53,114 nucleotides of DNA. Origin: Microbacterium sp. 18062. Its GTDB lineage: Bacteria > Actinomycetota > Actinomycetes > Actinomycetales > Microbacteriaceae. The position numbers were made by a program, and so were the translations under genes. The notes under the pieces were generated by a model. The model did no database searches. It was given only the letters and a program-made list of their open reading frames with translations, and was not told where the DNA came from. Below, in pieces: positions 1 through 8,720 of the stretch. Position 1 is the stretch's first letter. Each line of letters starts with the position of its first letter. The DNA lies in NCBI RefSeq assembly GCF_902706225.1, contig NZ_CACSKB010000026.1, positions 1 to 53,114 of the forward strand, in the 5' to 3' direction.

Positions 1-1
1 C

Positions 2-3000
2 CCCGTCACCGCCCCCATCCCGGTGATCGGCACGCAGCCGGTGGCCCGAACGACGGCCAAGCCCGCCGCTCCGCAGCCGATCCCCGCGCAGGCGCCCAAC
101 GCCCAGCCGTCCGATCCGTCCGGCGCCGTCCAGGAGGACACCGTCACGGTGCTCCGCGGGATGACGAAGACCCTCGCGGCCAACATGGACGAGTCGCTGA
201 CCGTCCCGACCGCCACGAGCGTGCGCACCGTCCCGGCGAAGCTGATGATCGACAACCGCATCGTCATCAACAACCACATGGCGCGCACCCGCGGCGGCAA
301 GGTGAGCTTCACGCATCTGATCGGCTGGGCACTGATCCAGGCGCTCAAGGAGTTCCCGAGCCAGAACGTCTTCTACGCCGAGGTCGACGGCAAGCCGTCG
401 GTGGTCGCGCCTGCGCACATCAACCTCGGCATCGCGATCGACCTGCCCAAGCCCGACGGCACGCGCGCGCTGATGGTGCCGAGCATCAAGCGCGCCGAGG
501 CGCTGACGTTCGACGAGTTCCTCGCCTCCTACGAGGACCTCGTCAAGCGCGCCCGCGGCAACAAGCTCACGGCAGCCGACTTCCAGGGCACGACGCTCTC
601 GCTCACCAACCCCGGGGGCATCGGCACCGTGCACTCGGTGCCGCGTCTGATGAAGGGCCAGGGATGCATCGTGGGCGCGGGCGCCCTCGAGTACCCGGCC
701 GAGTTCCAGGGCTCGAGCGACAAGACCCTCATCGAGCTCGGCATCGGCAAGACCATCACCCTGACGAGCACCTACGACCACCGGGTCATCCAGGGTGCCG
801 GCTCCGGCGAGTTCCTGAAGAAGGTGCACGAGCTGCTCATCGGCCAGCGCGGCTTCTACCAGGGCATCTTCGCGGCGCTGCGCATCCCGTACGCGCCGAT
901 CCACTGGGCCAACGACATCAACGTGGATCTCGCCGAGCGCGTCGACAAGGGCGCGCGCGTGCAGGAGCTCATCAACTCCTTCCGGGTGCGCGGTCACCTC
1001 ATGGCCGACATCGATCCGCTCGAGTACGTGCAGCGCACGCACCCCGACCTCGAGATCGAGAACCACGGGCTGACCTTCTGGGACCTCGACCGCGAGTTCG
1101 TCACCGGCGGATTCGGCGGCAAGCGCATCATGAAGCTGCGCGACATCCTGGGCGTCCTCCGCGACTCGTACTGCCGTACGACCGGCATCGAGTACATGCA
1201 CATCCAGGACCCCGTGCAGCGCAAGTGGTTCCAGGACAACCTCGAGGTCAAGTACCAGAAGCCCGGGCACGCGGAGCAGCTGCGCATCCTGTCGAAGCTC
1301 AACGAGGCCGAGGCGTTCGAGACGTTCCTGCAGACGAAGTACGTCGGCCAGAAGCGCTTCAGCCTGGAGGGCGGCGAGTCCGTCATCCCGCTGCTCGACG
1401 AGGTGCTGCAGGGAGCCGCGTCCGCCGATCTCGACGGCGCCGCGATCGGGATGGCGCACCGCGGGCGCCTGAACGTCCTCACGAACATCGCCGGCAAGAC
1501 CTACGGCCAGGTGTTCCGCGAGTTCGAGGGCACGAGCCTGCCGGGCAACAAGCGCGGGTCGGGCGATGTGAAGTACCACCTCGGCACCGAGGGCACCTTC
1601 CAGTCCGACCGCGACGAGGAGCTGCCGGTCGTGCTCGCCGCGAACCCGTCGCACCTCGAGACCGTCGACGGCGTGCTCGAGGGCATTGTCCGGGCCAAGC
1701 AGGACCGCAAGCCCATCGGCACCTTCTCGTGGCTTCCGATCCTCGTCCACGGCGACGCCGCCTTCGCCGGTCAGGGCGTCGTGGTCGAGACGCTGCAGAT
1801 GTCACAGCTGCGCGGCTACCGCACCGGCGGCACCATCCACGTCGTCATCAACAACCAGCTGGGCTTCACGACCCTCCCCATCGACGGCCGCAGCTCGGTC
1901 TACGCCACGGACGTCGCGAAGACCATCCAGGCACCGATCCTGCACGTGAACGGCGACGACCCCGAGGCCGTGGTGCGCGCGGCGGAGCTCGCCTTCCGCT
2001 ACCGCCAGGAGTTCCACCGCGACATCGTCGTCGACCTCGTCTGCTACCGCCGCCGCGGTCACAACGAGGGCGACGACCCGTCGATGACCCAGCCCCTCAT
2101 GACGAACCTCGTCGAGGCCAAGCGGTCGGTGCGCCGCCTCTACACGGAGTCGCTCGTCGGTCGCGGCGACATCACCGAGGAGGAGTACGAGCAGGCCAAG
2201 CGCGACTTCCAGGACCGCCTCGAGATCGCCTTCGCCGAGACGCACGCCGCGGAGACCGGAACGCAGCCGATCGTCTCCGACGCCGTCGAGGTCGAACCCG
2301 CCTCGGGCGAGCCCGACACGACCGGGGTCTCGACCGAGGTCGTGCACCTGATCGGCGACGCGTTCGTCAACAAGCCCGACGGCTTCACCGTGCACGCGAA
2401 GCTGCAGCAGCTGCTCGACAAGCGTCATGCGATGAGCCGCTCCGGCGGGATCGACTGGGCGTTCGGCGAGCTGCTCGCGTTCGGTTCGCTCGTGCTCGAG
2501 GGCACGCCGGTGCGCCTGGCCGGGCAGGACTCGCGTCGTGGAACGTTCGTGCAGCGCCACGCCGTCTTCCACGACCGCTCGAACGGCCAGGAGTGGCTGC
2601 CACTGGTCAACATCGCGGACAACCAGGGCCGTTTCTTCGTCTACGACTCGTTGCTCAGCGAGTACGCGGCGGTCGGATTCGAGTACGGGTACTCGGTCGA
2701 GCGCCCCGACGCGCTCGTGCTGTGGGAGGCGCAGTTCGGCGACTTCGCGAACGGCGCGCAGACCGTGATCGACACGTACCTCTCGTCGGCCGACCAGAAA
2801 TGGGGCCAGCAGTCCTCCGTGGTGCTGCTGCTCCCCCATGGCTACGAGGGCGCCGGCCCCGACCACTCCTCCGCCCGCATCGAGCGGTTCCTGCAGATGT
2901 GCGCCCAGGACAACATGGTCGTCGCGCGCCCGTCGACCCCGGCCTCGTACTTCCACCTGCTTCGCCGCCAGGCCTACGCCCGACCGCGAAAGCCCCTCGT

Positions 3001-3472
3001 GGTGTTCACCCCGAAGGCGATGCTGCGCCTGCGCGACGCCACGAGCCCCGTGGAGGCCTTCACCCGCGGCCGCTTCGAGCCGGTTCTCGACGACGACCGC
3101 GGTGTCGACAAGAACGCCGTGAAGCGCGTTCTGCTGCACTCGGGCAAGGTCCACTGGGACCTCCGCGTCGACCTCGACAAGACCCCGAACCCGGAGATCG
3201 CGCTCGTGCGGGTGGAGCAGTTCTATCCAGCGCCGATCGACGAGCTGAATGCGATCATCGACAGCTACCCGAACGCGGAGCTCGTCTGGGTCCAGGAGGA
3301 GCCGGAGAACCAGGGCGCCTGGCCGTTCATCGCCCTCGAGGTCGTCAAGCATCTGCACGGACGCACGATCAGCGTGGTCTCACGTGCCGCCTCGGCGTCG
3401 CCCGCGGCGGGCGCGGCCAAGGTGCACCAGGTCGAGCAGGCTGCCCTGCTCGCGAAGGCCCTCACGGTCTAG
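2..3472 (+). CDS. kgd: Multifunctional 2-oxoglutarate decarboxylase/dehydrogenase E1 with E2-like domain (5' end missing)
   Basis: The reading frame is open from base 2, so the gene starts upstream of the window; a GTG at 23 lies inside a Pro/Ala-rich linker and is not a convincing start. Residues ~50-260 form a dihydrolipoyl succinyltransferase-like acyltransferase domain with the catalytic motif TYDHRVIQGAGSGEF. The rest is the thiamine-diphosphate E1 component (GMAHRGRLNVL, GDAAFAGQG, NNQLGFTT, HNEGDDPS). This E2-E1 fusion is the actinobacterial Kgd/OdhA type, which decarboxylates 2-oxoglutarate in the TCA cycle and works with the AceF/Lpd components of pyruvate dehydrogenase. About 1,150 residues are visible, against about 1,230 for full-length homologues, so roughly the first 70-80 residues are missing. 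It ends with TAG and converges on rsrA. Confidence 0.97.
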   Translation, partial: PVTAPIPVIGTQPVARTTAKPAAPQPIPAQAPNAQPSDPSGAVQEDTVTVLRGMTKTLAANMDESLTVPTATSVRTVPAKLMIDNRIVINNHMARTRGGKVSFTHLIGWALIQALKEFPSQNVFYAEVDGKPSVVAPAHINLGIAIDLPKPDGTRALMVPSIKRAEALTFDEFLASYEDLVKRARGNKLTAADFQGTTLSLTNPGGIGTVHSVPRLMKGQGCIVGAGALEYPAEFQGSSDKTLIELGIGKTITLTSTYDHRVIQGAGSGEFLKKVHELLIGQRGFYQGIFAALRIPYAPIHWANDINVDLAERVDKGARVQELINSFRVRGHLMADIDPLEYVQRTHPDLEIENHGLTFWDLDREFVTGGFGGKRIMKLRDILGVLRDSYCRTTGIEYMHIQDPVQRKWFQDNLEVKYQKPGHAEQLRILSKLNEAEAFETFLQTKYVGQKRFSLEGGESVIPLLDEVLQGAASADLDGAAIGMAHRGRLNVLTNIAGKTYGQVFREFEGTSLPGNKRGSGDVKYHLGTEGTFQSDRDEELPVVLAANPSHLETVDGVLEGIVRAKQDRKPIGTFSWLPILVHGDAAFAGQGVVVETLQMSQLRGYRTGGTIHVVINNQLGFTTLPIDGRSSVYATDVAKTIQAPILHVNGDDPEAVVRAAELAFRYRQEFHRDIVVDLVCYRRRGHNEGDDPSMTQPLMTNLVEAKRSVRRLYTESLVGRGDITEEEYEQAKRDFQDRLEIAFAETHAAETGTQPIVSDAVEVEPASGEPDTTGVSTEVVHLIGDAFVNKPDGFTVHAKLQQLLDKRHAMSRSGGIDWAFGELLAFGSLVLEGTPVRLAGQDSRRGTFVQRHAVFHDRSNGQEWLPLVNIADNQGRFFVYDSLLSEYAAVGFEYGYSVERPDALVLWEAQFGDFANGAQTVIDTYLSSADQKWGQQSSVVLLLPHGYEGAGPDHSSARIERFLQMCAQDNMVVARPSTPASYFHLLRRQAYARPRKPLVVFTPKAMLRLRDATSPVEAFTRGRFEPVLDDDRGVDKNAVKRVLLHSGKVHWDLRVDLDKTPNPEIALVRVEQFYPAPIDELNAIIDSYPNAELVWVQEEPENQGAWPFIALEVVKHLHGRTISVVSRAASASPAAGAAKVHQVEQAALLAKALTV

Positions 3473-3641
3473 GCGCACCCGGGGGTCGGCGCCGGCTCGT
3501 TCGATCGCCGGGGTCGCCGCATCCCTCGATAGGTCGTGAGCCTGCCGCCGAGGACGCTGACCACGCCGGACGAGGACACGCGCACCGAATGCGGCCGGAC
3601 GTTCTCGGGCCTACGCCGACGGCGATCCGATCGGCGCGCTT

Positions 3642-3662
3642 CCCCTCCGGGTGGAGGCGGGG
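3642..3662 (-). terminator. Possible rsrA terminator hairpin
   Basis: CCTCC-GGGT-GGAGG with flanking C/G runs lies just beyond the rsrA stop on the minus strand. It is short and has no clear U-tract. The rest of the 198-bp gap between kgd and rsrA (3473-3670) shows nothing I recognise. Confidence 0.35.
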
Positions 3663-3670
3663 CCCGGGTC

Positions 3671-3916
3671 TCAGTGGTGGGTGGACTGTGCGAGGCGCAG
3701 ACGTGCCAGCACCTGGTCCCGCAGCTCCTCCGGCGCCGTCTCACGGCACGCGCGGGCCACCACGTCGGTGAGAGTACGCGCGACGAGCGCCTCATCACGG
3801 CACGCCTCGCAGCTGGCCAGGTGCTCGGTGATGTCGGTGTGCTCGGTGTGGCAGACCTCGTTGCGGAGATACTCCTCGAGGTCGCGTCGCGCCTTGTCGC
3901 AGCCGCAGTCGGTCAT
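3671..3916 (-). CDS. rsrA: Mycothiol-system zinc anti-sigma factor RsrA/RshA
   Basis: This 81-aa protein has the zinc anti-sigma (ZAS) signature His32-X3-Cys36-X2-Cys39 (EHLASCEAC) plus further cysteines at 4, 6 and 22. In this family thiol oxidation forms disulphides, zinc is expelled and the partner sigma factor is released. The ATG overlaps the sigR stop (ATGA), the usual translationally coupled sigR-rsrA arrangement. It should act in the cytoplasm by binding SigR. Length matches the family (80-105 aa). Identification is secure from motif plus context; redox sensitivity is inferred from the family. Confidence 0.93.
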   Translation of the reverse strand: MTDCGCDKARRDLEEYLRNEVCHTEHTDITEHLASCEACRDEALVARTLTDVVARACRETAPEELRDQVLARLRLAQSTHH

Positions 3917-4566
3917 TTCCCACTCCTGGATGCCGACGGGGTGATGCCCCGTTCCTTCGCGTAGTCGGCGAGCAGTTCACGAAGCATCCGTCTGCCACGA
4001 TGCAGACGGCTCATGACCGTGCCGATGGGGGTCTTCATGATGTCCGCGATCTCCTGGTAGGCGAAGCCCTCGACGTCTGCGAGGTACACCGCCAGCCGGA
4101 AGTCCTCGGGGATGGACTGCAGTGCGTCCTTCACGACGGAGGCGGGCATGTGGTCGATGGCCTCGGCCTCGGCCGAGCGCGCGCTCGTCGCGGTCGTGGA
4201 CTCCGCACCGCCGAGCTGCCAGTCCTCGAGGTCGTCGATGGCGCTCTGGTAGGGCTCGCGCTGCTTCTTGCGGTACGTGTTGATGTACGTGTTGGTCAGG
4301 ATGCGGTACAGCCACGCCTTGAGGTTCGTGCCCTGCGTGAACGTCGACCACGACGAGTAGGCCTTCACGAAGGTCTCCTGCACCAGATCGGCCGCGTCCG
4401 CGGGATTGCGCGTCATGCGCATGCCTGCGGCGTACAGCTGGTCCATGAAAGGCAGCGCCTGCTCTTCGAACTGTGCGCGCCTGTCCGCGGGATCCTGGTC
4501 GTCCATCACGGGCAAGTCTACGGCCGACTCCGCCGCGATCCGGGGACGCTCGATCACACCGTTCAT
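3913..4566 (-). CDS. sigR: ECF RNA polymerase sigma factor, SigR/SigH type
   Basis: A 217-aa ECF sigma factor with region 2 ([33 protein letters not shown]) and region 4 ([42 protein letters not shown]). The ATG at 4566 is preferred because AAAGGA lies 5 nt upstream; an ATG at 4572 would sit on the ribosome-binding site. It directs the disulphide/redox-stress regulon together with RsrA, whose start overlaps its stop. A perfect SigR-type promoter (GGAAT-N18-GTT, 4644 to 4619) lies upstream on the same strand, implying positive autoregulation. Mycobacterial orthologues are called SigH. Confidence 0.93.
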   Translation of the reverse strand: MNGVIERPRIAAESAVDLPVMDDQDPADRRAQFEEQALPFMDQLYAAGMRMTRNPADAADLVQETFVKAYSSWSTFTQGTNLKAWLYRILTNTYINTYRKKQREPYQSAIDDLEDWQLGGAESTTATSARSAEAEAIDHMPASVVKDALQSIPEDFRLAVYLADVEGFAYQEIADIMKTPIGTVMSRLHRGRRMLRELLADYAKERGITPSASRSGK

Positions 4567-4610
4567 CCGCATCCTTTCCCGCCGGTCCCTCTGCGGGCGA
4601 GGGCGTTCAG

Positions 4611-4623
4611 TAGTCTGGAACCG
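4611..4623 (+). promoter_or_regulatory. Candidate -10 element for leaderless aroA
   Basis: TAGTCT (4611-4616) is followed by 7 nt and then the aroA ATG at 4624, and no Shine-Dalgarno sequence is visible. The expected transcription start coincides with the start codon. This is inferred from spacing alone. Confidence 0.45.
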
Positions 4624-4644
4624 ATGAGCGCCGACCGCTATTCC
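4619..4644 (-). promoter_or_regulatory. SigR-type autoregulatory promoter of sigR
   Basis: On the minus strand GGAAT (4644-4640), exactly 18 nt, then GTT (4621-4619) match the SigR/SigH consensus GGAAT-N18-GTT. The site lies mostly inside the first codons of the divergent aroA. Transcription would begin near 4612, about 45 nt before the sigR ATG. Confidence 0.7.
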
Positions 4645-5961
4645 CCGAAGCCGACCGAGGCCGGCCCCTGGCAGGCGCCCACGGCGCCCGCCCCCCTCCA
4701 CGCGGTGGTCGCGGTGCCGGGATCGAAGTCGCTGACCAACCGCGAGCTCGTGCTCGCCGCCCTCGCCGACGGCCCCAGCACGATCCACGCGCCGTTGCAC
4801 TCCGACGACTCCGCCCGCATGATCGACGCCCTGCGCTCGCTCGGTGTCGGCATCGAGCCGCTCGCGGGCTCGGGCTCGTTCGGCGACGATCTGCGCGTCA
4901 CTCCCCCGGAGCGCATCCCCGCCGGGGGGACGGTCGACTGCGGCCAGGCCGGGACGGTCATGCGCTTCGTCACGCCCGCCGCCGGCTTCGCCACCGGCGA
5001 CGTGACGGTCACCGCGCACGCGAGCGCCCTGCACCGGCCGATGGGCGAGATGATCCGCGCCCTGCGCGAGGTGGGTGTCGACATCGACGACGGCGGCACG
5101 TGGGCGCTGCCGTTCACCGTGCGCGGTCGCGGGCACGTGCGCGGCGGCGAGGTGACGATCGACGCGAGCGCGTCGAGCCAGTTCGTCTCGGGCCTGCTGC
5201 TGTCGGCGGCGCGCTTCGACGTCGGGATGCAGCTCATCCACGAGGGAGCCCGGCTGCCGAGCGTGCCCCACATCGACATGACGGTCGAGTCGCTCGCGCA
5301 TCGGGGCGTGCACGTGGAGCGCCCGGCTCAGGGACAATGGCTCGTGCCGCCCGGGCCGATCCGGGCCAAGGACGTCTCGATCGAGCCCGACCTCTCGAAC
5401 GCGGCCCCCTTCCTCGCAGCGGCGCTCGTCACGCGCGGCCAGGTGTCGGTGCTCGGCTGGCCGGCGCACTCGACGCAGCCGGGTGCGCAGCTGCCCGAGC
5501 TGCTGTCGGTCTTCGGAGCGCGGTGCACGCGTCGCCACGGCATGCTCACCGTGACCGGCGGCAGCGGCATCCAGGGCGTCGATCTCGACCTGTCGGCGGT
5601 CGGCGAGCTGACCCCGACCCTCGTGGGGCTCGCGGCACTCGCCGACGGCCCCTCCACGTTCACCGGGATCGGCCACATCCGGGGCCACGAGACCGACCGC
5701 ATCGCGGCGCTGGTCGGCGACCTGCGCGCCATCGGCGGCGAGGCGGAGGAGCTGCCCGACGGCATCCGGGTGATCCCCCGCCCGCCGACGGGGGGGCTCT
5801 GGCGCGCGCATCACGATCACCGACTGGCCACCACCGGCGCCCTCCTGGGCCTCGCGGTCCCGGGCGTCGCGGTCGACGACATCGGAACGACCGCGAAGAC
5901 CATGCCGGAGTTCCCCGAGTTGTGGCAGCGGATGCTGGCCGGGGAGGACGCGACCGCGTGA
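4624..5961 (+). CDS. aroA: 3-phosphoshikimate 1-carboxyvinyltransferase (EPSP synthase)
   Basis: A 445-aa cytoplasmic enzyme joining shikimate-3-phosphate and phosphoenolpyruvate in the chorismate pathway. Recognisable motifs are [16 protein letters not shown] near the N-terminus, [38 protein letters not shown] and the C-terminal [14 protein letters not shown]. Length is normal for the family. The ATG at 4624 is the only start consistent with these motifs; the frame stays open upstream, but that part is antisense to sigR. The stop overlaps the rsgA GTG (GTGA), so the two genes are coupled. aroA and rsgA are also neighbours in mycobacteria (Rv3227-Rv3228). Confidence 0.97.
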   Translation: MSADRYSPKPTEAGPWQAPTAPAPLHAVVAVPGSKSLTNRELVLAALADGPSTIHAPLHSDDSARMIDALRSLGVGIEPLAGSGSFGDDLRVTPPERIPAGGTVDCGQAGTVMRFVTPAAGFATGDVTVTAHASALHRPMGEMIRALREVGVDIDDGGTWALPFTVRGRGHVRGGEVTIDASASSQFVSGLLLSAARFDVGMQLIHEGARLPSVPHIDMTVESLAHRGVHVERPAQGQWLVPPGPIRAKDVSIEPDLSNAAPFLAAALVTRGQVSVLGWPAHSTQPGAQLPELLSVFGARCTRRHGMLTVTGGSGIQGVDLDLSAVGELTPTLVGLAALADGPSTFTGIGHIRGHETDRIAALVGDLRAIGGEAEELPDGIRVIPRPPTGGLWRAHHDHRLATTGALLGLAVPGVAVDDIGTTAKTMPEFPELWQRMLAGEDATA

Positions 5962-7001
5962 GCTGGTTGCCGGACGACGACGAGGGCGACGACGAGGGTC
6001 TGGACGAGTCCGACTTCCGGGCGCGCCCGAACCCGAAGGCGAACCGTCCCCGGACCAAGCGCAGGCCGGCGCATCTCGACGCCCAGGTCGCGCGCGTGCT
6101 GGGCGTCGACCGCGGCCGGTACGCCGTTCTGGTGGGCGAGGATGGTCCGGACGAGCGGGATGTCGTGGCCACCAGGGCGCGCGAGCTGCGGAAGCAGCCC
6201 ATCGTGACCGGCGACCGGGTACGCGTGGTGGGCGACCGGACGGGCTCGGAAGGCACGCTCGCGCGGATCGTCGGGATCGAGCCGCGCACGACGCTGCTGC
6301 GGCGCAGCGCCGACGACACCGACCAGGTGGAGCGCGTGGTCGTCGCGAACGCGGACCAGATGCTCGTGGTCGTCGCCGCGGCCGATCCCGAGCCCCGCGA
6401 GCGGCTCGTCGACCGCTATCTCATCGCCGCGCTGGATGCCGGCATCCGGCCGCTCCTGGTCGTGACCAAGACCGACCTCGCCGACCCGTCGGCGTTCCTC
6501 GCGCACTTCGACGGTCTCGACCTGGAGGTGTTCACGAGCGGGCAGGGCGAGATGCCGACGGAGCGGATCGGGGCGGCGCTGGTCGGCAGGTCGACGGTGT
6601 TCGTCGGCCACTCGGGCGTCGGAAAGTCGACGCTCGTGAACGCCCTGGTGCCGAGCGCGATGCGCGCGACCGGTCACGTGAACGTCGTCACGGGGCGCGG
6701 GCGCCACACCTCGAGCTCGACCGTCTCGCTGCGCTACCGCGGCGCTGGCGGCACCGGGTGGGTGATCGACACGCCGGGGGTGCGCTCGTTCGGTCTCGGG
6801 CACGTCGATCCGGCCAACGTGCTGCGCGCCTTCACCGACCTCGCCGAGGCCGCACAGGACTGTCCCCGCGGGTGCACGCACCTGCCCGATGCCCCCGACT
6901 GCGCGATCGTCGAGGCCGTCGCCGAGGGCCGTCTGGGGCCCAGCGCGCCTGCGCGTCTCGACTCGCTCCAGCGCCTGCTGACCACGTTCGCACATCGCTG
7001 A
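5958..7001 (+). CDS. rsgA: Ribosome small subunit-dependent GTPase A (30S assembly factor)
   Basis: A 347-aa circularly permuted GTPase that helps late 30S maturation. The G motifs appear in permuted order: TKTD (G4), GHSGVGKST (G1) and DTPGV (G3), followed by a C-terminal zinc knuckle [14 protein letters not shown]. An OB-fold precedes the GTPase domain. The first ~35 residues form an acidic then basic actinobacterial extension (DDDEGDDEG followed by Lys/Arg). The GTG start overlaps the aroA stop codon, indicating translational coupling. It was formerly called YjeQ or EngC. Confidence 0.96.
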   Translation: MSWLPDDDEGDDEGLDESDFRARPNPKANRPRTKRRPAHLDAQVARVLGVDRGRYAVLVGEDGPDERDVVATRARELRKQPIVTGDRVRVVGDRTGSEGTLARIVGIEPRTTLLRRSADDTDQVERVVVANADQMLVVVAAADPEPRERLVDRYLIAALDAGIRPLLVVTKTDLADPSAFLAHFDGLDLEVFTSGQGEMPTERIGAALVGRSTVFVGHSGVGKSTLVNALVPSAMRATGHVNVVTGRGRHTSSSTVSLRYRGAGGTGWVIDTPGVRSFGLGHVDPANVLRAFTDLAEAAQDCPRGCTHLPDAPDCAIVEAVAEGRLGPSAPARLDSLQRLLTTFAHR

Positions 7002-7074
7002 CGGACGCTCATCGCGCTCCGATCCCCGGGCGAGGAGCGCCGAGGAGCGGCGCCCCGGAGAGGGACGTCCGCTC

Positions 7075-7116
7075 GCTCACGGGCGCCCGAACGCACGCGC
7101 GTGCGTGCCCGTGAGC
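7075..7116. repeat. Interrupted inverted repeat with embedded 16-bp palindrome
   Basis: GCTCACGGGC (7075-7084) pairs with GCCCGTGAGC (7107-7116). Between them lie six unpaired bases and the perfect palindrome ACGCACGC/GCGTGCGT (7091-7106). The structure ends four bases before the putative bcp -10. It could terminate rsgA transcription or act as an operator for bcp. Confidence 0.6.
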
Positions 7117-7119
7117 GCA

Positions 7120-7131
7120 TACGCTGGGGGC
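7120..7131 (+). promoter_or_regulatory. Candidate -10 element immediately before bcp
   Basis: TACGCT (7120-7125) lies 6 nt before the bcp ATG. The intervening GGGGG could instead be part of a ribosome-binding site, so leaderless initiation is only one reading. Confidence 0.35.
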
Positions 7132-7599
7132 ATGACCACGCTGCATCCCGGAGACATCGCGCCCGACTTCACGCTCGTCGATCAGGACGGCACCGCGGTG
7201 TCATTGCACGACCTGCGCGGGCGTCAGGTGATCCTGTACTTCTACCCGGCCGCGATGACGCCCGGCTGCACGACGCAGGCGTGCGACTTCCGCGACAGCC
7301 TGTCGTCGCTCGAGGCGGCCGGGTACACGGTGCTCGGCATCTCGCGCGACTCGCCCGCGAAGCTGAAGGAGTTCCGCGAGCGCGACGGCCTGACCTTCGA
7401 GCTGCTGTCGGACGAGGACCACGCCGTGCACGATGCGTACGGGGCGTGGGGCGAGAAGATGAACTACGGCAAGCGGATCGAGGGCGTGCTGCGATCGACG
7501 TTCGTGGTGGATGCGGAGGGTCGCATCCTGCACGCGCAGTACAACGTGAAGGCGACCGGCCACGTGGCCCGGCTGCGCAAGCTCCTCAGCATCGACTGA
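7132..7599 (+). CDS. bcp: Thioredoxin-dependent peroxiredoxin, Bcp/PrxQ type
   Basis: A 155-aa cytoplasmic thiol peroxidase reducing H2O2 and organic hydroperoxides. The peroxidatic Cys46 lies in MTPGCTTQACDFRD and the likely resolving Cys51 is five residues on, the alpha2-helix arrangement of atypical 2-Cys PrxQ. The N-terminal GDIAPDFTL is typical. The ATG at 7132 is chosen for homology and the preceding GGGGG; upstream codons in frame are not conserved. It probably has its own promoter because a large inverted repeat separates it from rsgA. Its closeness to sigR suggests a role in peroxide stress, but no SigR-type promoter is visible directly upstream. Confidence 0.94.
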   Translation: MTTLHPGDIAPDFTLVDQDGTAVSLHDLRGRQVILYFYPAAMTPGCTTQACDFRDSLSSLEAAGYTVLGISRDSPAKLKEFRERDGLTFELLSDEDHAVHDAYGAWGEKMNYGKRIEGVLRSTFVVDAEGRILHAQYNVKATGHVARLRKLLSID

Positions 7600-7612
7600 T
7601 CGGCGGAACCGC

Positions 7613-7635
7613 GTCAGCGACCCACGGTCGCTGAC
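7613..7635 (+). terminator. bcp terminator hairpin
   Basis: A perfect 10-bp stem, GTCAGCGACC (7613-7622) and GGTCGCTGAC (7626-7635), with a 3-nt loop CAC, begins 14 nt after the bcp stop. There is no U-tract, as is common in high-GC actinobacteria. Confidence 0.7.
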
Positions 7636-7664
7636 CATCCCTGGCTGATCCGAGCTCTCGCCCT

Positions 7665-7778
7665 CCGGGGGACCTTCGGGTCCGCCGGTCAGCACCCCTG
7701 CGGGGCGCTCCGTGGGGTGGGGAAAGTCCAGGCAATGCGCCTGTTCAACAGAACCGGGGCGCGGAGACTTTCGGGTCA
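7665..7778 (-). repeat. 114-bp dispersed repeat, copy A (starts at the stop codon of the neighbouring gene)
   Basis: Read on the minus strand, bases 7778 to 7695 match 13705-13788 at 83 of 84 positions. The following 11-nt spacer matches at 6 of 11, and a degenerate second copy of the first motif (7683-7665) follows at the same distance, so the two copies align over 114 bp without a gap. The first three bases, TGA, are the stop codon of the 7776-8177 gene. GAAAGTC near the start can pair with GACTTTC about 38 bases further on. The second motif here has become a GGACC-TTCG-GGTCC hairpin. Confidence 0.93.
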
Positions 7779-8177
7779 GGAGGACGCGTCCGGCGAGCCG
7801 TCGGCCTCGCGCGCGGCGCGGCGGACGGCGGCGAACAACAGCACCAGGGTGAGGATCGCGGGGATCGCGAGCTGGAGCCCGAGGAGCGGGTGGGCGTAGG
7901 CGCCCGTGGCCGCGCCGGCGGCGACCGCGAGGATCAGCAGCTGGGTCACGATCCCGCCCGACCGGCCCCACGAGCGGCCTCGGGCGGCGGCGACGCCGAA
8001 GGCGACGACGCCCGCGGCGGCGATGGACATGAGCACGAGCAGCGCGACGGCGGTGTCGACGGCGGCCGTGTCGCCTCCGAAGATGGCGCCGGCCTGCATC
8101 ACGACGAGCACCGCCATCCCCGCCCCTTCCAGCACGAGCAGACCGCCCGCGATCGTGCTCAGCAGGTCGTGACGCAT
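7776..8177 (-). CDS. Small membrane protein with four predicted transmembrane helices
   Basis: A 133-aa protein with about four hydrophobic segments (ending near residues 30, 65, 95 and 120), a short basic loop after the second segment (AARGRSWGR) and a basic C-terminal tail. No catalytic motif or named family is recognised; Microbacteriaceae genomes commonly carry such uncharacterised integral membrane proteins. The ATG at 8177 is preferred to 8213 because GGAG precedes it by 6 nt and hydrophobicity begins directly afterwards. The stop codon TGA is the first triplet of the 114-bp repeat, so the C-terminal boundary may have been set by that element. Confidence 0.75.
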   Translation of the reverse strand: MRHDLLSTIAGGLLVLEGAGMAVLVVMQAGAIFGGDTAAVDTAVALLVLMSIAAAGVVAFGVAAARGRSWGRSGGIVTQLLILAVAAGAATGAYAHPLLGLQLAIPAILTLVLLFAAVRRAAREADGSPDASS

Positions 8178-8272
8178 GGGGCTCCGCTCGGTCGAGTGTC
8201 GATGTGCGCGCACGATGGAACTTCGGTGAATGCCGACAAAACACGAAGTGAACCCTTGATAAGGTCACCGCC

Positions 8273-8308
8273 CTGTGGGACGATTGACCACGTCGTGTGC
8301 TCCCACAG
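8273..8308 (+). promoter_or_regulatory. Inverted repeat in the whiB upstream region
   Basis: CTGTGGGA (8273-8280) and TCCCACAG (8301-8308) form a perfect 8-bp inverted repeat with a 20-nt centre in the 238-bp gap upstream of whiB. TTGATA (about 8256) is a possible -35 nearby. A second pair, ACTTCG/CGAAGT (8220-8225 and 8244-8249), lies just upstream. These may be operators or leader RNA structure. Confidence 0.35.
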
Positions 8309-8415
8309 CGGCGTGGGGCGAGCAATGCGCTCGCACACTCAGACAGGGTATCGGACCCTCGTTCCGTCCTGTCATCCCACCCGAAATCTTCGTTACGTCT
8401 TGAGGAGCAACAAGC

Positions 8416-8664
8416 ATGGATTGGCGCGACAAATCAGCCTGCCTGACGGTCGACCCGGAACTCTTCTTCCCGGTGGGCAACACCGGCCCGGCGGTCGATC
8501 AGATCGAGAAGGCCAAGGCGGTCTGCGCACGTTGCACCGTGACCGAGGTCTGCCTCCAGTACGCGCTCGAGACCGGGCAGGACTCGGGCGTGTGGGGCGG
8601 CCTGTCGGAGGACGAGCGTCGCGCGCTGAAGCGTCGCGCAGCGCGCGCCCGCCGCGCCTCCTGA
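8416..8664 (+). CDS. whiB1: WhiB-family [4Fe-4S] transcription factor (WhiB1-like)
   Basis: An 82-aa protein with the four cluster ligands Cys9, Cys37, Cys40 and Cys46 (CX2CX5C for the last three), the G(V/I)WGG turn at residues 58-62 and a basic C-terminal DNA-binding tail ([15 protein letters not shown]). WhiB proteins bind the region 4 domain of the principal sigma factor and sense NO/O2 through the iron-sulphur cluster. The start is supported by GAGGAG 9 nt upstream. It is followed convergently by a PdtaS-type kinase, the same adjacency as whiB1 (Rv3219) and pdtaS (Rv3220c), supporting a WhiB1 assignment. Confidence 0.92.
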   Translation: MDWRDKSACLTVDPELFFPVGNTGPAVDQIEKAKAVCARCTVTEVCLQYALETGQDSGVWGGLSEDERRALKRRAARARRAS

Positions 8665-8720
8665 TCGTGCCGACGGGCCCGGCGATCCGGGGTCGCTGAC
8701 CGTACCGGACGCCCGGCGCG

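Noticed and set aside
1802..3358. 518-residue minus-strand frame antisense to kgd
   Set aside because: No domain, low-complexity Arg/Glu/Val composition and fully contained in kgd.
664..3771. 1,035-residue open frame overlapping kgd on the same strand
   Set aside because: Arg/Pro/Gly-rich shadow frame typical of high-GC DNA; kgd in the other frame has full domain homology.
4000..4623. N-terminal extension of the aroA frame
   Set aside because: Antisense to sigR; the AroA family begins at the ATG at 4624.
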